From Ktedonospora formicarum (GTDB lineage Bacteria > Chloroflexota > Ktedonobacteria > Ktedonobacterales > Ktedonobacteraceae): a stretch of 64,000 nt of DNA. The stretch is taken from NCBI RefSeq assembly GCF_016587355.1, contig NZ_BNJF01000001.1:1550001-1614000 (forward strand). The letters run 5' to 3'. The translations under genes and the position numbers were made by a program. The notes below the pieces were generated by a model that did no database searches, had not been told where the DNA came from, and saw only the letters and a list, made by a program, of their open reading frames with translations. How positions within the stretch are numbered: position 1 is the stretch's first letter; the number at the start of each line of letters is the position of its first letter. This document shows, in pieces, positions 44,496-54,061 of the stretch.

Positions 44496-44529
44496 GGAGG
44501 GACGCGTCTCTTAGCTGACGCGTCCCTCC
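44496..44529 (+). terminator. Intrinsic terminator after the GlsB operon
   Basis: A 13-bp perfect stem (44496-44508 with 44517-44529) and TTATTT follow the small gene. It also faces the convergent transporter gene. Confidence 0.8.
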
Positions 44530-44554
44530 TTATTTCCAGGTTGATGCCGGAGTG

Positions 44555-45529
44555 TTACTTCTTCATCGTACCAGAATTGAGGACCAACACAGATTCGCGC
44601 CGTGCCGTTCTCTGTTTAAGCAAAGCTTTGCGGAATAGAGCCTGCACATCCAGACTCTTTAGCTGGGAGACAAGAACACCAGCGATAGTCAGAGCCGTTC
44701 CCCACCACTGAGTCGTTGTCAATACCTCTCCGAGCAGAAGCGCCGACATGAGGACCCCGAAAATAGAGGGAAGATAGCCATAGATAGAGAGACGTACGAC
44801 ACCCACGCGTGTAAGACCATAGTTCCAGAGCACATTCGTCAGGCCAGTCGCCCCTATAGCAGTAAAGAGCAATGCAGGAATAATCAGCATGGGCAACGTG
44901 CTCAGGTGGGCACTTGGTGCGCTCATTGCGCCCGGCACAACGAAGAAGGCACAGCCAACTACCAGCATCCAGGAAGTAACGCGCAAAGGGGAATAGTGTG
45001 ATAAAGTACGATGAGTAAGCAGCGGTGTCAGTCCACTCAAGATGCCCGCCCCAAAGTAGAGTCCTAGCCCAATCCAATTGGTGCCTGTGACCGCTAACGA
45101 ACCTCCGCTACCAGTTACAACTAACACCATCCCCATACAAGCCGCGAATAGTCCCCCAATCATCAATCCAGTCATACGCTCTCTGGCGATCAGAGACGCT
45201 ACGACGGTCATGATCGCGTTAGTAAAAGCACCTATTAATGCCCCCATTGAGGCTTCAGCATAGGATGAGCCATAGAGAAAGAAGATTTGCTGGAAGCCAA
45301 AGCCCAGAACACCGGCACCGATAAGCGCTCCCAGATGTCTCCATGAGATCTTGATACTACCTTCAATCAATCTTAAAAGCGCCAGCATCACAAGCGCAGA
45401 AAGCAAGAAGCGCAGAAAGCCGACCAGCAATGGCGGAAGAGAGGTTACTAGCAATTTTACTGTACAATAATTTAAGCCCCATAAGATACTTGCACTTACA
45501 ATAGCAAGGTCAGCACGTTGTAGTTTCAC
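44555..45529 (-). CDS. DMT-superfamily (EamA) transporter
   Basis: A 324-residue inner-membrane protein with ten predicted hydrophobic segments in two five-helix EamA repeats (SILWGLNYCTVKL and, in the second, GATGLTNVLWNYGL). Family members export amino acids or small metabolites. The direction and substrate are not readable. ATG 45529 has a weak ribosome site. No regulator or enzyme gene is adjacent to hint at the substrate. Confidence 0.88.
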   Translation of the reverse strand: MKLQRADLAIVSASILWGLNYCTVKLLVTSLPPLLVGFLRFLLSALVMLALLRLIEGSIKISWRHLGALIGAGVLGFGFQQIFFLYGSSYAEASMGALIGAFTNAIMTVVASLIARERMTGLMIGGLFAACMGMVLVVTGSGGSLAVTGTNWIGLGLYFGAGILSGLTPLLTHRTLSHYSPLRVTSWMLVVGCAFFVVPGAMSAPSAHLSTLPMLIIPALLFTAIGATGLTNVLWNYGLTRVGVVRLSIYGYLPSIFGVLMSALLLGEVLTTTQWWGTALTIAGVLVSQLKSLDVQALFRKALLKQRTARRESVLVLNSGTMKK

Positions 45530-45659
45530 CGTAATTACTTTCTTTGAAATACCGCAGGGAACCTGTTTTATATACCCAGGGCATAGATAGAGTTTACATT
45601 TAGCAAGTCATATATACCCATACCCACTTAGCCAAACCCATACTAGGAATAGTGTAGCG

Positions 45660-46418
45660 CTACTCAGGCACATCGCGCGGATACGTGCTCTTTGCCTGGG
45701 CACTCTCCGCCAGATCAATATCAACCGTGACAAATGGCATATGACGGGAGGTCTCGGCTAATACCTCCCCCTCCGGGTTAATAATCAGCCCACGCCCACC
45801 AAACAACTTATCGTCAACGCGATTCGACGAGATGACAAACGCCCCCGAGGCAATTGCTGCCATACGAGGAGCAACCACCCAACGCTCATGCGGAGTCGAG
45901 GCACGCGGGACCGCGATAAGATTCGCTCCCTGCCTGCCATAGAATCTGGCCCATTCGTTGAACATCACTTCAGTACAGATCAGGAAGCCTAACGCGAGAT
46001 TACCGACACCCACCGGCGAGAAATCTTGCTGGTTACGATCAAACCAGGCACGCTCATAAAAGCCCTCTTCATTGGGAAGATAGTGCTTATCATGTACGCC
46101 TCTATATCCCTCACTCTCAGCCCAACAGAAGCCACGGTTCAAGCGCAAGCCATTTTTCATTAGGGGGTGTGTCCCTAGCACAAGCGCCGGAGCCAGTTCT
46201 GGCAGACGCTTCATCATGGCTTCGTGCTCATCACACGCATCCTGCCAGATATGGCTCTCAAACTGTGAGTTCGTGCAGAACCAGACGGAGAAAGGCAATT
46301 CTGGAAGCAAAACCAGGTCACTCTTCTGCTCCACAACATGACGAGCAAGTCTCTCCCAGGAGGCAGAGAAAGCACCCCTCTCATTGGGAAGCTCACACAC
46401 AGTTACACGCATTCTCAT
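45660..46418 (-). CDS. Carbon-nitrogen hydrolase (nitrilase superfamily)
   Basis: A 252-residue nitrilase-fold enzyme with the Glu-Lys-Cys triad: Glu40 in LLPELPF, Lys111 in HDKHYLP and Cys148 in LICTEVMFNEWAR. It hydrolyses an amide, carbamate or nitrile C-N bond. Subfamily cannot be fixed. It is monocistronic, 130 bases from the transporter on the same strand, which could be in the same transcript. The gap to the next gene is 502 bases. Confidence 0.88.
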   Translation of the reverse strand: MRMRVTVCELPNERGAFSASWERLARHVVEQKSDLVLLPELPFSVWFCTNSQFESHIWQDACDEHEAMMKRLPELAPALVLGTHPLMKNGLRLNRGFCWAESEGYRGVHDKHYLPNEEGFYERAWFDRNQQDFSPVGVGNLALGFLICTEVMFNEWARFYGRQGANLIAVPRASTPHERWVVAPRMAAIASGAFVISSNRVDDKLFGGRGLIINPEGEVLAETSRHMPFVTVDIDLAESAQAKSTYPRDVPE

Positions 46419-46584
46419 TCACTCCCATTGCTTAAATTTGCCATCTATCACTCTCGACGAACCAGCAAGCACCGGAGCAACGCAATGGTGACGGCGTTTC
46501 ATAACTGACACACAAAATCTACATATTGAATCACGAATAGCCCTGGCCTATGGTTAATTTGCACATATCACATTCACCCGCTTC

Positions 46585-46613
46585 TGGCACACACACGAAA
46601 ATACAGCTATAAT
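46585..46613 (+). promoter_or_regulatory. Candidate promoter
   Basis: TGGCAC (46585-46590) and a consensus TATAAT (46608-46613) are 17 bases apart. Transcription would start near 46620, exactly where a closing stem begins. Confidence 0.5.
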
Positions 46614-46619
46614 AGAAGC

Positions 46620-46716
46620 AATATGCTACCAATTGCCCGTTAGACCCTGCGGATCAGGTCAGTCAGAGAAGGCAAGGATGGCACAGGCAGATCAATGTAC
46701 AGCTCCATAGCATATT
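46620..46716 (+). ncRNA. Candidate structured leader or small RNA
   Basis: AATATGCTA (46620-46628) and TAGCATATT (46708-46716) are perfectly complementary and would close a structure of about 97 nt that starts at the predicted transcription start. The interior has further short complementary pieces (CCTG/CAGG). It lies about 200 bases before the phosphodiesterase gene, so it may be its 5' leader instead of a free RNA. I cannot match it to a known family. The remainder of this 502-base gap shows nothing else. Confidence 0.35.
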
Positions 46717-46920
46717 TCACACGTATATCATCTTATTTACCATATTACGCGTAGTATTTCTTATATCTAAAACACACACATTCCCAGGCGTGGTGTTGAT
46801 AGAAGAGTTTTCCATGTTATACTGTTAAGCAGACAGCAAACCATACCTAAAAAATCGAAGGATCCCTGCCTTAATAACCACTCACTCATACGAGCTAGAA
46901 GAGGAAGCGCAGGACTAATC

Positions 46921-48207
46921 ATGCTCAATACAGCTTCGTTGAAAGCCATCAAGCAATCAAGGTTCTCACAGCGCTTTGTGAAACCATGCTATGATTCCTA
47001 TTGCTTCTCTCGCTTGCCCGCAACTATCACATCTCTTCTCACAGGTACGCCCTCCACTTCGGCCTTACCAAAAGCTGCCTTCCAGGGTTTACCAGCACGC
47101 TATAATCAGGTAGTCTTCCTCTTCATCGATGGTTTTGGCTGGCATCTCTTCAATCGCTATGCCGAACGCTATTCCTTCCTCAAAACCGCGCTCGCTAAAG
47201 GGGTAATCTCAAAGCTCACCTCGCAGTTCCCCTCAACGACCGCAGCACATGTCACCTGCATCCATACAGGTCTGGAAGTTGGGCAAAGCGGCGTCTACGA
47301 GTGGTACTACTATGAGCCGCTCGTCGATAATATCATCTCTCCTCTGCTCTTCTCCTATGCCGACGATAAAGTTCTGCGCGATTCCCTGAGGCGTGCATCC
47401 ATACCAGCGACCTCCTTTTTCCCACGCCAGACGTTCTACCAAAGCCTGCATAAGCAGGGTGTAACCTCGCATATCTTCCAGTTTCAGGCATACACGCCAT
47501 CCACCTACTCTGATATAGTTTTTCAAGGAGCGAGTGTTCATCCCTACAGTATGTTACCGGAAGCACTGGATGAGCTTGCAAATCTGCTGGTCGCACCTCA
47601 GGCCACACCTGCGTATTACTTTCTCTACTTTGACCGCATCGATACTGTGAGCCATAACTATGGTCCCACATCTCCACAGGTCGAGCGAGAAATCGATACA
47701 TTTATGCATCATATAGAGCAATTCTATCATCGGGTTGGGACTCAGGCTTCAGACACGCTCCTCTTGCTGAGCGCGGACCACGGACAAGTTCAAGTCAATC
47801 CACGCACAACCTATTATCTGAATGAACGCCTTCCGCAGCTATCGCGCCACCTGAAGACCAATCACCAGGGACGCTTGCTTGTGCCTGCGGGCTCTCCCCG
47901 CGATATGTTCTTGCATGTCAAAGACACACGTATTGACGAGGTGGTAGATCTACTCCGGCGAAATTTGTCCGACAAAGCAGAGATCTATCCAGTCTCAGAG
48001 CTACTTGAACAGGGCTTCTTCGGGCAACAGCCGCCCTCTCAGACGATGCTAGCACGCCTGGGAAATGTGGTTATTCTGCCCCATAAGTACGAGACAATCT
48101 GGTGGTACGAGCAGAGCAAATTCGACATGCACTTTCAGGGTCACCATGGAGGACTAACACCAGACGAAATGGAAATTCCCCTGCTCGCGCTCCCACTCGG
48201 AGATTGA
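46921..48207 (+). CDS. Alkaline phosphatase superfamily protein (nucleotide pyrophosphatase/phosphodiesterase type)
   Basis: A 428-residue metalloenzyme. VFLFIDGFGW holds the first metal-binding Asp, the Thr nucleophile is in FPSTTAAHVT, and further ligands are in FDRIDTVSHNYGP, SADHGQ and GHHGGLTPDE near the end. It should hydrolyse a phosphodiester or phosphomonoester with two zinc ions. No signal peptide is clear. Ribosome site GCAGG is moderate. The gene is monocistronic and ends at a perfect palindrome. Confidence 0.88.
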   Translation: MLNTASLKAIKQSRFSQRFVKPCYDSYCFSRLPATITSLLTGTPSTSALPKAAFQGLPARYNQVVFLFIDGFGWHLFNRYAERYSFLKTALAKGVISKLTSQFPSTTAAHVTCIHTGLEVGQSGVYEWYYYEPLVDNIISPLLFSYADDKVLRDSLRRASIPATSFFPRQTFYQSLHKQGVTSHIFQFQAYTPSTYSDIVFQGASVHPYSMLPEALDELANLLVAPQATPAYYFLYFDRIDTVSHNYGPTSPQVEREIDTFMHHIEQFYHRVGTQASDTLLLLSADHGQVQVNPRTTYYLNERLPQLSRHLKTNHQGRLLVPAGSPRDMFLHVKDTRIDEVVDLLRRNLSDKAEIYPVSELLEQGFFGQQPPSQTMLARLGNVVILPHKYETIWWYEQSKFDMHFQGHHGGLTPDEMEIPLLALPLGD

Positions 48208-48214
48208 GAATTAT

Positions 48215-48264
48215 AAGAGAACAAAAAGGGAGCCCATGCGCATGGGCTCCCTTTTTGTTCTCTT
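48215..48264. terminator. Perfect 50-base palindrome between convergent genes
   Basis: Bases 48215-48239 are the exact reverse complement of 48240-48264, with no spacer. As RNA it folds into about 23 pairs with a 4-base loop, and it contains AAAAA/TTTTT inside the stem. It starts 8 bases after the phosphodiesterase stop and ends 14 bases before the exporter gene end. Confidence 0.85.
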
Positions 48265-48277
48265 GTACCTAAAAACA

Positions 48278-51061
48278 CTACTCGTAGCGGAGTACCTCTA
48301 ATGGGCGCACACGTACCGCACCCCAGGCCACAAATGCCGCCGTAATCATCGCCAGAACCGCCGAACCCAGAACCAGGGCCAGGGCGATTGGCATACTCAC
48401 AGTAAAGTGCGCACCAAATGCCGCTGCGCCCAGAATGCTGATCGCGCCCGTGACGAGCAGTACGGCCAGAAGAGCTCCGGTTCCGCCAACGACTCCATTC
48501 TCGATCAGAACCTCACCTAGAATTGAGCGACTGGTGTAGCCTACCGACTTAAGAATACCTAGTTCGCGCCGACGTTCCAACATAGCTAGGGCAACCGCGT
48601 TCGCGATGATAATCACACCCGCAAGCAGGGAGAGCGAAGCGATTGTGGTCAGGGTAAGCAAGATGTCGTTAAGCAACTGATCCACAAAGTCGCTAATACT
48701 CGCCAGATTCAAGACAAAGGCATCAGGGACAGTCTTTCCCATAGCATCAACAGCGCTATTGAGCTTATTGGTATCAATCTTCATATAAAAGATCGACTGC
48801 TCTATCCCACCCGGAGAGAGCGCCTTGACACTGGTACGCGTACCAAGAAGCGGATAGAGAGTGCCACCCAGGCTGGTTTGCTCATAAACGCCAACGACAT
48901 TGACCGTGACGACACTGGTACGATCCGTGCTCCCCAGTGTGATCTTATCGCCAATCTTCAGATGCAACGGGTCGAGAGAGACCAGTTCGTTAGAGATCAG
49001 GATATTATTGGTGCCCTCATCGCTGAGATTAAGGTTGCGCCCCTGAACAATGCGGAGGTCTTTCGTACTGGGAAACTGATTGTTACCCACATCATAGCCT
49101 TCCATGCCACTCAAGAAGTAGAGTGATCCTTCACGCCCCAGCGAACCAGGCCCCGGCTTTGATCCTGGACCACTCTTTGGCAAAAGATCCTGGATTGGCT
49201 TATCATTGATCGCAACTGGCACGGTAGAGGTGAGAGTACGCCGCTGATAGCTTGATAGGCCTTTCAGTGTAGGAAGCTTATCCTGAAGCTTCTGGGTATC
49301 GTTGCCACTCGTAATTGACACCACATTATAATTGAGCGACTTGGCAATGGCATCATTCACCTGATCGCGCAAATTCTGGCCTAGCACGACAATCAAGCCA
49401 ATTGTGAAGATACCCACAAAGAGGGCCAACATGGTTGTCGTCGTACGCGCACGCTGACGCCCAATATTACGCAGCGCCATCTTGATATTCGACTTCCAGG
49501 TGCGAGGCAAAATCACAACCAGCAAGCCCAACAGCGAGAGTATCAGGAAGATCAGGCCAAAGAACTGCAAGTATGGGAAGTCCAGGTATGTGGGCAGAAT
49601 CCAATACAAGAAAAGTGAGAAAGCCACACCCAGTACAATCACCGCCAGGAAACCTAGCGTTAGACGCTCTGGAACCGGTAACTTGCTAATAGTCCAGATG
49701 ACCAAGCTAAAGAATAAACTTAGCAATAGCAGGAAGGCAAAGGTGCCATAGACTGAGGCTACGCCAAGTCTTACATCATTATTGAGAATGACAATCGAGA
49801 GGCCACAGAAGAGAACTGAGAGGAGCGCCACAAGAAAAATCATCAGCAGAAGGCTTCCCGCCCTGCTTCCTTCGGACTGCTCACGGATGACATTCAGAGG
49901 GCGAATGTTTGCTGCCTGGACGATTGGCAAAAGGCCGAAAATGAGCGAGGTTGCCAGACCAATTACTACACCACCAATAATCGTAGTGTAGTCCAACACG
50001 AAGGGAATATTCAACTGGAACGTACTTTGAACAAGGTTACGCACCAGATAACTCACGCCAACCGAGGCAGCAGCCCCAATCACACCACCCACAAAGCCAA
50101 GCATCGCAGCCTCTAGCCCGAAGAGCAGATAGAGGTCGAAGCGCCGATACCCAGTCGTCTTGAGCATCGCGATCTCCGTCTTACGACGTGAGAGCAGGAC
50201 CTGCATGGTATTGACAATACCAACGCCACCGATCAGCAGCGCCAACAGACCAGCGATCTCCAGGAACTTGCGGATATTGTCGATTGTCGCCTGCTGGCTC
50301 TTGACCGCATCATCGACGGTGCGCACATTGGCAATAGGGAAGTTGTCGCGCAACCGCTTGGCGGCATCGTTCATATGCGCCTTATCAACCGTGCTCACAT
50401 CAACCGTATCATAGGTCTGAACATTTTTGGCATTGGGATCTTTGAAGTCAGTAAAGGAAATCAGGGCAAGACTTCCTGATTGAGCCAGCACGCCGCTATT
50501 CTCCGCAATACCAGCGATCTTCGTCTTGATGACACGCGATTGGCGGTCCTGCGAAGTGACGCGTATATCCAGAGAGTCCCCGACTTTCTTGTGGTATTGA
50601 TCGACAAACGCCTTTGTGACAATAACCTGTCCATTCTTGAGCAGGTCGCGGAAATTTCCGTCCTTCGGCTCAGTAAAGCCAGGTATAGTCCCCAGGGGAT
50701 AGATAGCCGGGTCAATCACACGCACGTTGAAGGATTGGCGCAGTGAGACAGAACCGCTCCCAGACGAGGCCTGTGCATTAATAACAGGCGTATAGTTTGT
50801 AATGACCTTATCTTTCTTGAGCTTGTCAAAGTAACTCAGATCATCCTTAGTAAAGGGCTGATTGTTTGAGGTTACAGCAATATCGCCACCGTTGGCATCA
50901 CGGACGTTGCTATTAAAAGCATTGTTGATCATCAGCCCTACCAGTTGCAGGGCAACAATTGCCATGACACCAACTGCAACACAGAAGATCGCCAATACCG
51001 TCCTCTGCCCACCTCGCACTAGAGAGCGCGAAGTATAGTTAAAGTACATCGAGGCTTTCAT
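48278..51061 (-). CDS. ABC transporter permease, FtsX-like (MacB/LolC type), large
   Basis: A 927-residue protein with two MacB-PCD/FtsX units. An N-terminal helix and extracytoplasmic domain are followed by three helices and FtsX signature sequence (IGGVGIVNTMQVLLSRRKTEIAMLKTTGY, quoted in part), then a central multi-helix region (about 410-540), and a second extracytoplasmic domain with closing FtsX helices (LERRRELGILKSVGYTS). It exports or extracts a lipid, peptide or lipoprotein using the ATPase encoded just upstream, whose stop overlaps its ATG by 4 bases. Confidence 0.9.
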   Translation of the reverse strand: MKASMYFNYTSRSLVRGGQRTVLAIFCVAVGVMAIVALQLVGLMINNAFNSNVRDANGGDIAVTSNNQPFTKDDLSYFDKLKKDKVITNYTPVINAQASSGSGSVSLRQSFNVRVIDPAIYPLGTIPGFTEPKDGNFRDLLKNGQVIVTKAFVDQYHKKVGDSLDIRVTSQDRQSRVIKTKIAGIAENSGVLAQSGSLALISFTDFKDPNAKNVQTYDTVDVSTVDKAHMNDAAKRLRDNFPIANVRTVDDAVKSQQATIDNIRKFLEIAGLLALLIGGVGIVNTMQVLLSRRKTEIAMLKTTGYRRFDLYLLFGLEAAMLGFVGGVIGAAASVGVSYLVRNLVQSTFQLNIPFVLDYTTIIGGVVIGLATSLIFGLLPIVQAANIRPLNVIREQSEGSRAGSLLLMIFLVALLSVLFCGLSIVILNNDVRLGVASVYGTFAFLLLLSLFFSLVIWTISKLPVPERLTLGFLAVIVLGVAFSLFLYWILPTYLDFPYLQFFGLIFLILSLLGLLVVILPRTWKSNIKMALRNIGRQRARTTTTMLALFVGIFTIGLIVVLGQNLRDQVNDAIAKSLNYNVVSITSGNDTQKLQDKLPTLKGLSSYQRRTLTSTVPVAINDKPIQDLLPKSGPGSKPGPGSLGREGSLYFLSGMEGYDVGNNQFPSTKDLRIVQGRNLNLSDEGTNNILISNELVSLDPLHLKIGDKITLGSTDRTSVVTVNVVGVYEQTSLGGTLYPLLGTRTSVKALSPGGIEQSIFYMKIDTNKLNSAVDAMGKTVPDAFVLNLASISDFVDQLLNDILLTLTTIASLSLLAGVIIIANAVALAMLERRRELGILKSVGYTSRSILGEVLIENGVVGGTGALLAVLLVTGAISILGAAAFGAHFTVSMPIALALVLGSAVLAMITAAFVAWGAVRVRPLEVLRYE

Positions 51062-51804
51062 TGCACTACTCTCCCACCAGCGTTATCAACCTCTGCGACC
51101 AAGCCATCGACAATACGAATAATGCGATCAGCGTGCGCGGCAACGTTCTGGTCATGTGTCGCGATAATAAAGGTCTTGCCAGTCTGATCGCGTAGTGAGG
51201 CAATCAGCTCAAGCACCTTCTCACCATTGCGCGCATCCAGATTGCCTGTTGGTTCGTCGGCAATCACTATCGCAGGATCAGTTGCCAGCGAACGCGCAAT
51301 GGCTACACGCTGCTGCTCACCACCTGAAAGCTGGCTAGGGCGATGGTTCAGACGATGTGAAAGACCGACGAGTTCCAAGAGTTCCTTGGCACGCGCTGAA
51401 GGAGATCCCTTATGCTTACCTACATAGAGTGGGACCTCTACGTTCTCCTGCGCGGTCAACGTCGGGATCAGATTATAGGCCTGAAAGACCATGCCGATCT
51501 TACTATTACGTACTGAAGCCAGTTTGCCCTCATTCATGCGCGATATGTCCACGTTATCGATATATACATTCCCAGAAGTGGGAGTGTCCAGTCCCGCGAT
51601 GATACCAAGCAAGGTACTCTTTCCTGAGCCAGAGGGACCCACGATAGAGACAAATTCCCCACGCTGGATTTGAAAGCTAATACCCTTAAGAATGTCTATA
51701 CGCTCTCTGCCTAATGGTAAGCTTTTCTTAATATTTTGTACATCCATTGCCACATCTGGACTTCGCTCCTGCTCACCCGAAACACCCTTCAAAGAAGTTT
51801 CCAT
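51058..51804 (-). CDS. ABC transporter ATPase, MacB/LolD-type
   Basis: A 248-residue ABC ATPase. Walker A GPSGSGKS, signature [15 protein letters not shown] and Walker [18 protein letters not shown] are typical of the FtsE/LolD/MacB class. Start ATG 51804 is chosen as the first Met of the domain. AAGGAG lies about 12 bases upstream; the frame is open to 51927, but that part spans a leader element. The ATGA overlap with the permease gene shows translational coupling. Confidence 0.9.
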   Translation of the reverse strand: METSLKGVSGEQERSPDVAMDVQNIKKSLPLGRERIDILKGISFQIQRGEFVSIVGPSGSGKSTLLGIIAGLDTPTSGNVYIDNVDISRMNEGKLASVRNSKIGMVFQAYNLIPTLTAQENVEVPLYVGKHKGSPSARAKELLELVGLSHRLNHRPSQLSGGEQQRVAIARSLATDPAIVIADEPTGNLDARNGEKVLELIASLRDQTGKTFIIATHDQNVAAHADRIIRIVDGLVAEVDNAGGRVVQ

Positions 51805-51826
51805 AAAGAATGCCAGCTCCTTTTTA

Positions 51827-51950
51827 CTCCTTATGTGAAAACCTAAGCGCGTTCTTATTGACACGAACCCCAATGCCACTTGGCAACAGCTAACCTCAGG
51901 GTTCGGCAAGGAGTGCGCACCAGCCACGTCAGTGGCATTAGTTTTCGTAT
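51827..51950 (-). repeat. Recurrent 5'-leader element, copy C (before the exporter operon)
   Basis: Read toward the ATPase it begins ATACGAAAACTAATGCCACTG and contains GACGTGGCT; it ends with GCTTAGGTTTTCACATAAGGAG. The end arms GAAAACT and GGTTTTC can pair, and an inner stem AATGCCACT/AGTGGCATT is perfect. Its right arm on the plus strand matches copy A at 24 of 34 positions. It ends about 23 bases before the start codon. Confidence 0.5.
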
Positions 51951-52652
51951 CAACCCTTAATCCACTAATTATTAGTCAGTGAAAAACGATATATCGCCTT
52001 TAATTACGAAGAAAACTCAGCTCTTGTTACAAAAAAAGACACCCAAGAGCACCTTTTTTTAGGTCTATTCCTGTGTTTAATTTACAGACTTTTCATAGCA
52101 GAGGTTACCCTCTTTTTATAGTACTCTCTGCGTAGTACTCTTGAGTTTCACTTCTGCGAGATATAGCAACTGTGGGATCAGGAAAATACAGGGAGAAACA
52201 AAATTCTAACGATTTCTGCACTGGCACTTCAACATTCCAGCACATCACAGAGAACCATGGGGTCATATCAGCCCAACAAATAATGCTATAGTTCCTGGCA
52301 CAAGATGTCGAGAGTTCTAGATAGAACCATATATACCAAACATAGAGGTAAACCACAGTTCACCGCGAGACTATTTGGCACCTCTTGATATATATATAAC
52401 AAACTCCTTGCGCGTCACATGCGCGAAGAGGTATAAGGCGATTCACCTGAGAAGGGGTCTTGATAGACACAAGAGCAGGATAGTCAATAGCAATCAACTA
52501 TGCTATACTTCACTGGTATCGAAAGAGGCGCGTCTGCGTTTCTATTTGTATAATAAAAGAACGCTTTTCATTGCGCTCGGTGGAAGGCCAGCAAACTTAG
52601 GATGCAGCCTTCAACATATCACCAATGACTTGAGTGAGAGGAAACAGTACAT
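51951..52652. other. Long divergent intergenic region
   Basis: About 700 bases between the exporter operon and secD. The 3' part has a plausible secD promoter (TAGTCA, 17 bases, TATACT near 52505) and a hairpin GAAGGC/GCCTTC at about 52581-52608. An AAAAAAAG/CTTTTTTT pair lies near 52030-52060. I see no credible gene; a 103-codon frame across secD's start has poor composition. Confidence 0.45.
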
Positions 52653-54050
52653 ATGCGCCGAGGAACACTCACACTCCTCTTTTTAATCATCTTACTGGCC
52701 GCGGGCGCTGCCTATGTTGTCTTCTGGCCAACCGCCGCTGCGAATGGTGGTAAGCCCTTATATGGGGTCAACAATCCATTTACGCTTCACCAAGGTCTCG
52801 ACCTGCAAGGCGGCGTACGCGTTCTGCTGAACCCCGCCAACGGTGAGAATCCAACCGATGAGAATATGGCGACCGCACGCGACCTGATTGAACAGCGCGT
52901 TAATAAGGGCCTGGGCGTCAATGAGCCCGTGGTGCGCACACAGACCACCCTCAATGGACAGAAAAGCATTGTTGTCGAGCTTCCTGGCTATAATAGCGGT
53001 AATCAGCAGGCAGATATCGCGAATCTGTTGCGTACAGGCAAGCTTGAGTTCTGGAACACTGGTAGCACGCCGCTTCAGAACGGCGATACCCTTGATCCCG
53101 CGCAGTTCGCGGCTGACAATAACGGTAGCGACAAAGCACTCTTTGTTGGCAATGATCTTGATCCCAATTCGCTTGGTGTCTCTCAGGATCAGCAGACCAG
53201 CAAATATGTCATCGCCTTCGGTATGCGTGGTGACGCCGTAGGCCGCCTGAGCACCTATACAGCTCAGAATGTTGGCAAATACATGACCATCACGCTAGAC
53301 CGGAAGGTGATTTCGTCCGCTGTGATCCAGAGCCAGTTGCCAGGCAATGGCGTAATTCAGGGTAACTTCACCGTTGATGAAGCCAACCAGCTTGTGCAGT
53401 TGCTAAAAATTGGCGCGCTTCCTATCTCGTTCACAATTGCCAGTGAGTCAACCGTCGGCGCGACCCTGGGTCAGGATTCGATCAACAAGAGCCTGATCGC
53501 TGGTGCCATCGGCCTGGGCATTGTCGTCTTCTTCATGCTTGTCTACTATCGCCTCCCAGGCTTCCTGGCGGACATCGCCCTGGTACTCTACTCACTCATC
53601 ACCTTCGCCATCTTTAAGATGATTGGCGTCACAATGTCCCTCGCTGGTATCGCAGGCTTTATCCTCTCGATTGGTATGGCTGTTGACGCCAATGTGCTCA
53701 TCTTTGAACGCGTCAAAGAGGAATTACGCGATGGGCGTCTTCTCGCTTCCGCGATTGACATTGGCTGGAAACGCGCCTGGCCCTCGATTCGCGACTCAAA
53801 CATCTCGACCATGATTACCTGTGCCGTGCTCTATGTCTTCGGTACCAACTTTGGCGCGACAATCATCGTAGGTTTTGCTACGACCCTCTTCCTCGGTGTC
53901 GCGATCAGTATGTTCACCGCCATTACCGTCACGCGCACCTTCCTGAATCTGCTGGTACCAACCGGTGTCATTAATCATCCCGCGCTGTTCGGGTTGCCTG
54001 CTGGCTCTATATCTGCGGCACCCCTGGCACGACGAAACAGCACTGTGTAG
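52653..54050 (+). CDS. secD: Protein translocase subunit SecD
   Basis: A 465-residue RND-type subunit of the Sec export machinery. It has the N-terminal helix, the extracytoplasmic domain beginning GLDLQGGVRVLL, and C-terminal membrane helices with the GMAVDANVLIFERVKEEL segment. With SecF it uses the proton gradient to pull exported proteins across the membrane. SecF begins 12 bases later. The extracytoplasmic domain is short compared with E. coli SecD. GAGAGGAAA precedes the ATG. Confidence 0.97.
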   Translation: MRRGTLTLLFLIILLAAGAAYVVFWPTAAANGGKPLYGVNNPFTLHQGLDLQGGVRVLLNPANGENPTDENMATARDLIEQRVNKGLGVNEPVVRTQTTLNGQKSIVVELPGYNSGNQQADIANLLRTGKLEFWNTGSTPLQNGDTLDPAQFAADNNGSDKALFVGNDLDPNSLGVSQDQQTSKYVIAFGMRGDAVGRLSTYTAQNVGKYMTITLDRKVISSAVIQSQLPGNGVIQGNFTVDEANQLVQLLKIGALPISFTIASESTVGATLGQDSINKSLIAGAIGLGIVVFFMLVYYRLPGFLADIALVLYSLITFAIFKMIGVTMSLAGIAGFILSIGMAVDANVLIFERVKEELRDGRLLASAIDIGWKRAWPSIRDSNISTMITCAVLYVFGTNFGATIIVGFATTLFLGVAISMFTAITVTRTFLNLLVPTGVINHPALFGLPAGSISAAPLARRNSTV

Positions 54051-54061
54051 AGGAGAATGTC

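Noticed and set aside
46620..46716. Signal recognition particle RNA
   Set aside because: The GGAA tetraloop and adjoining asymmetric loop of SRP helix 8 are not present; only a closing stem is.
52375..52686. 103-codon frame overlapping the start of secD
   Set aside because: No ribosome site, poor composition, and it crosses the better supported secD start.
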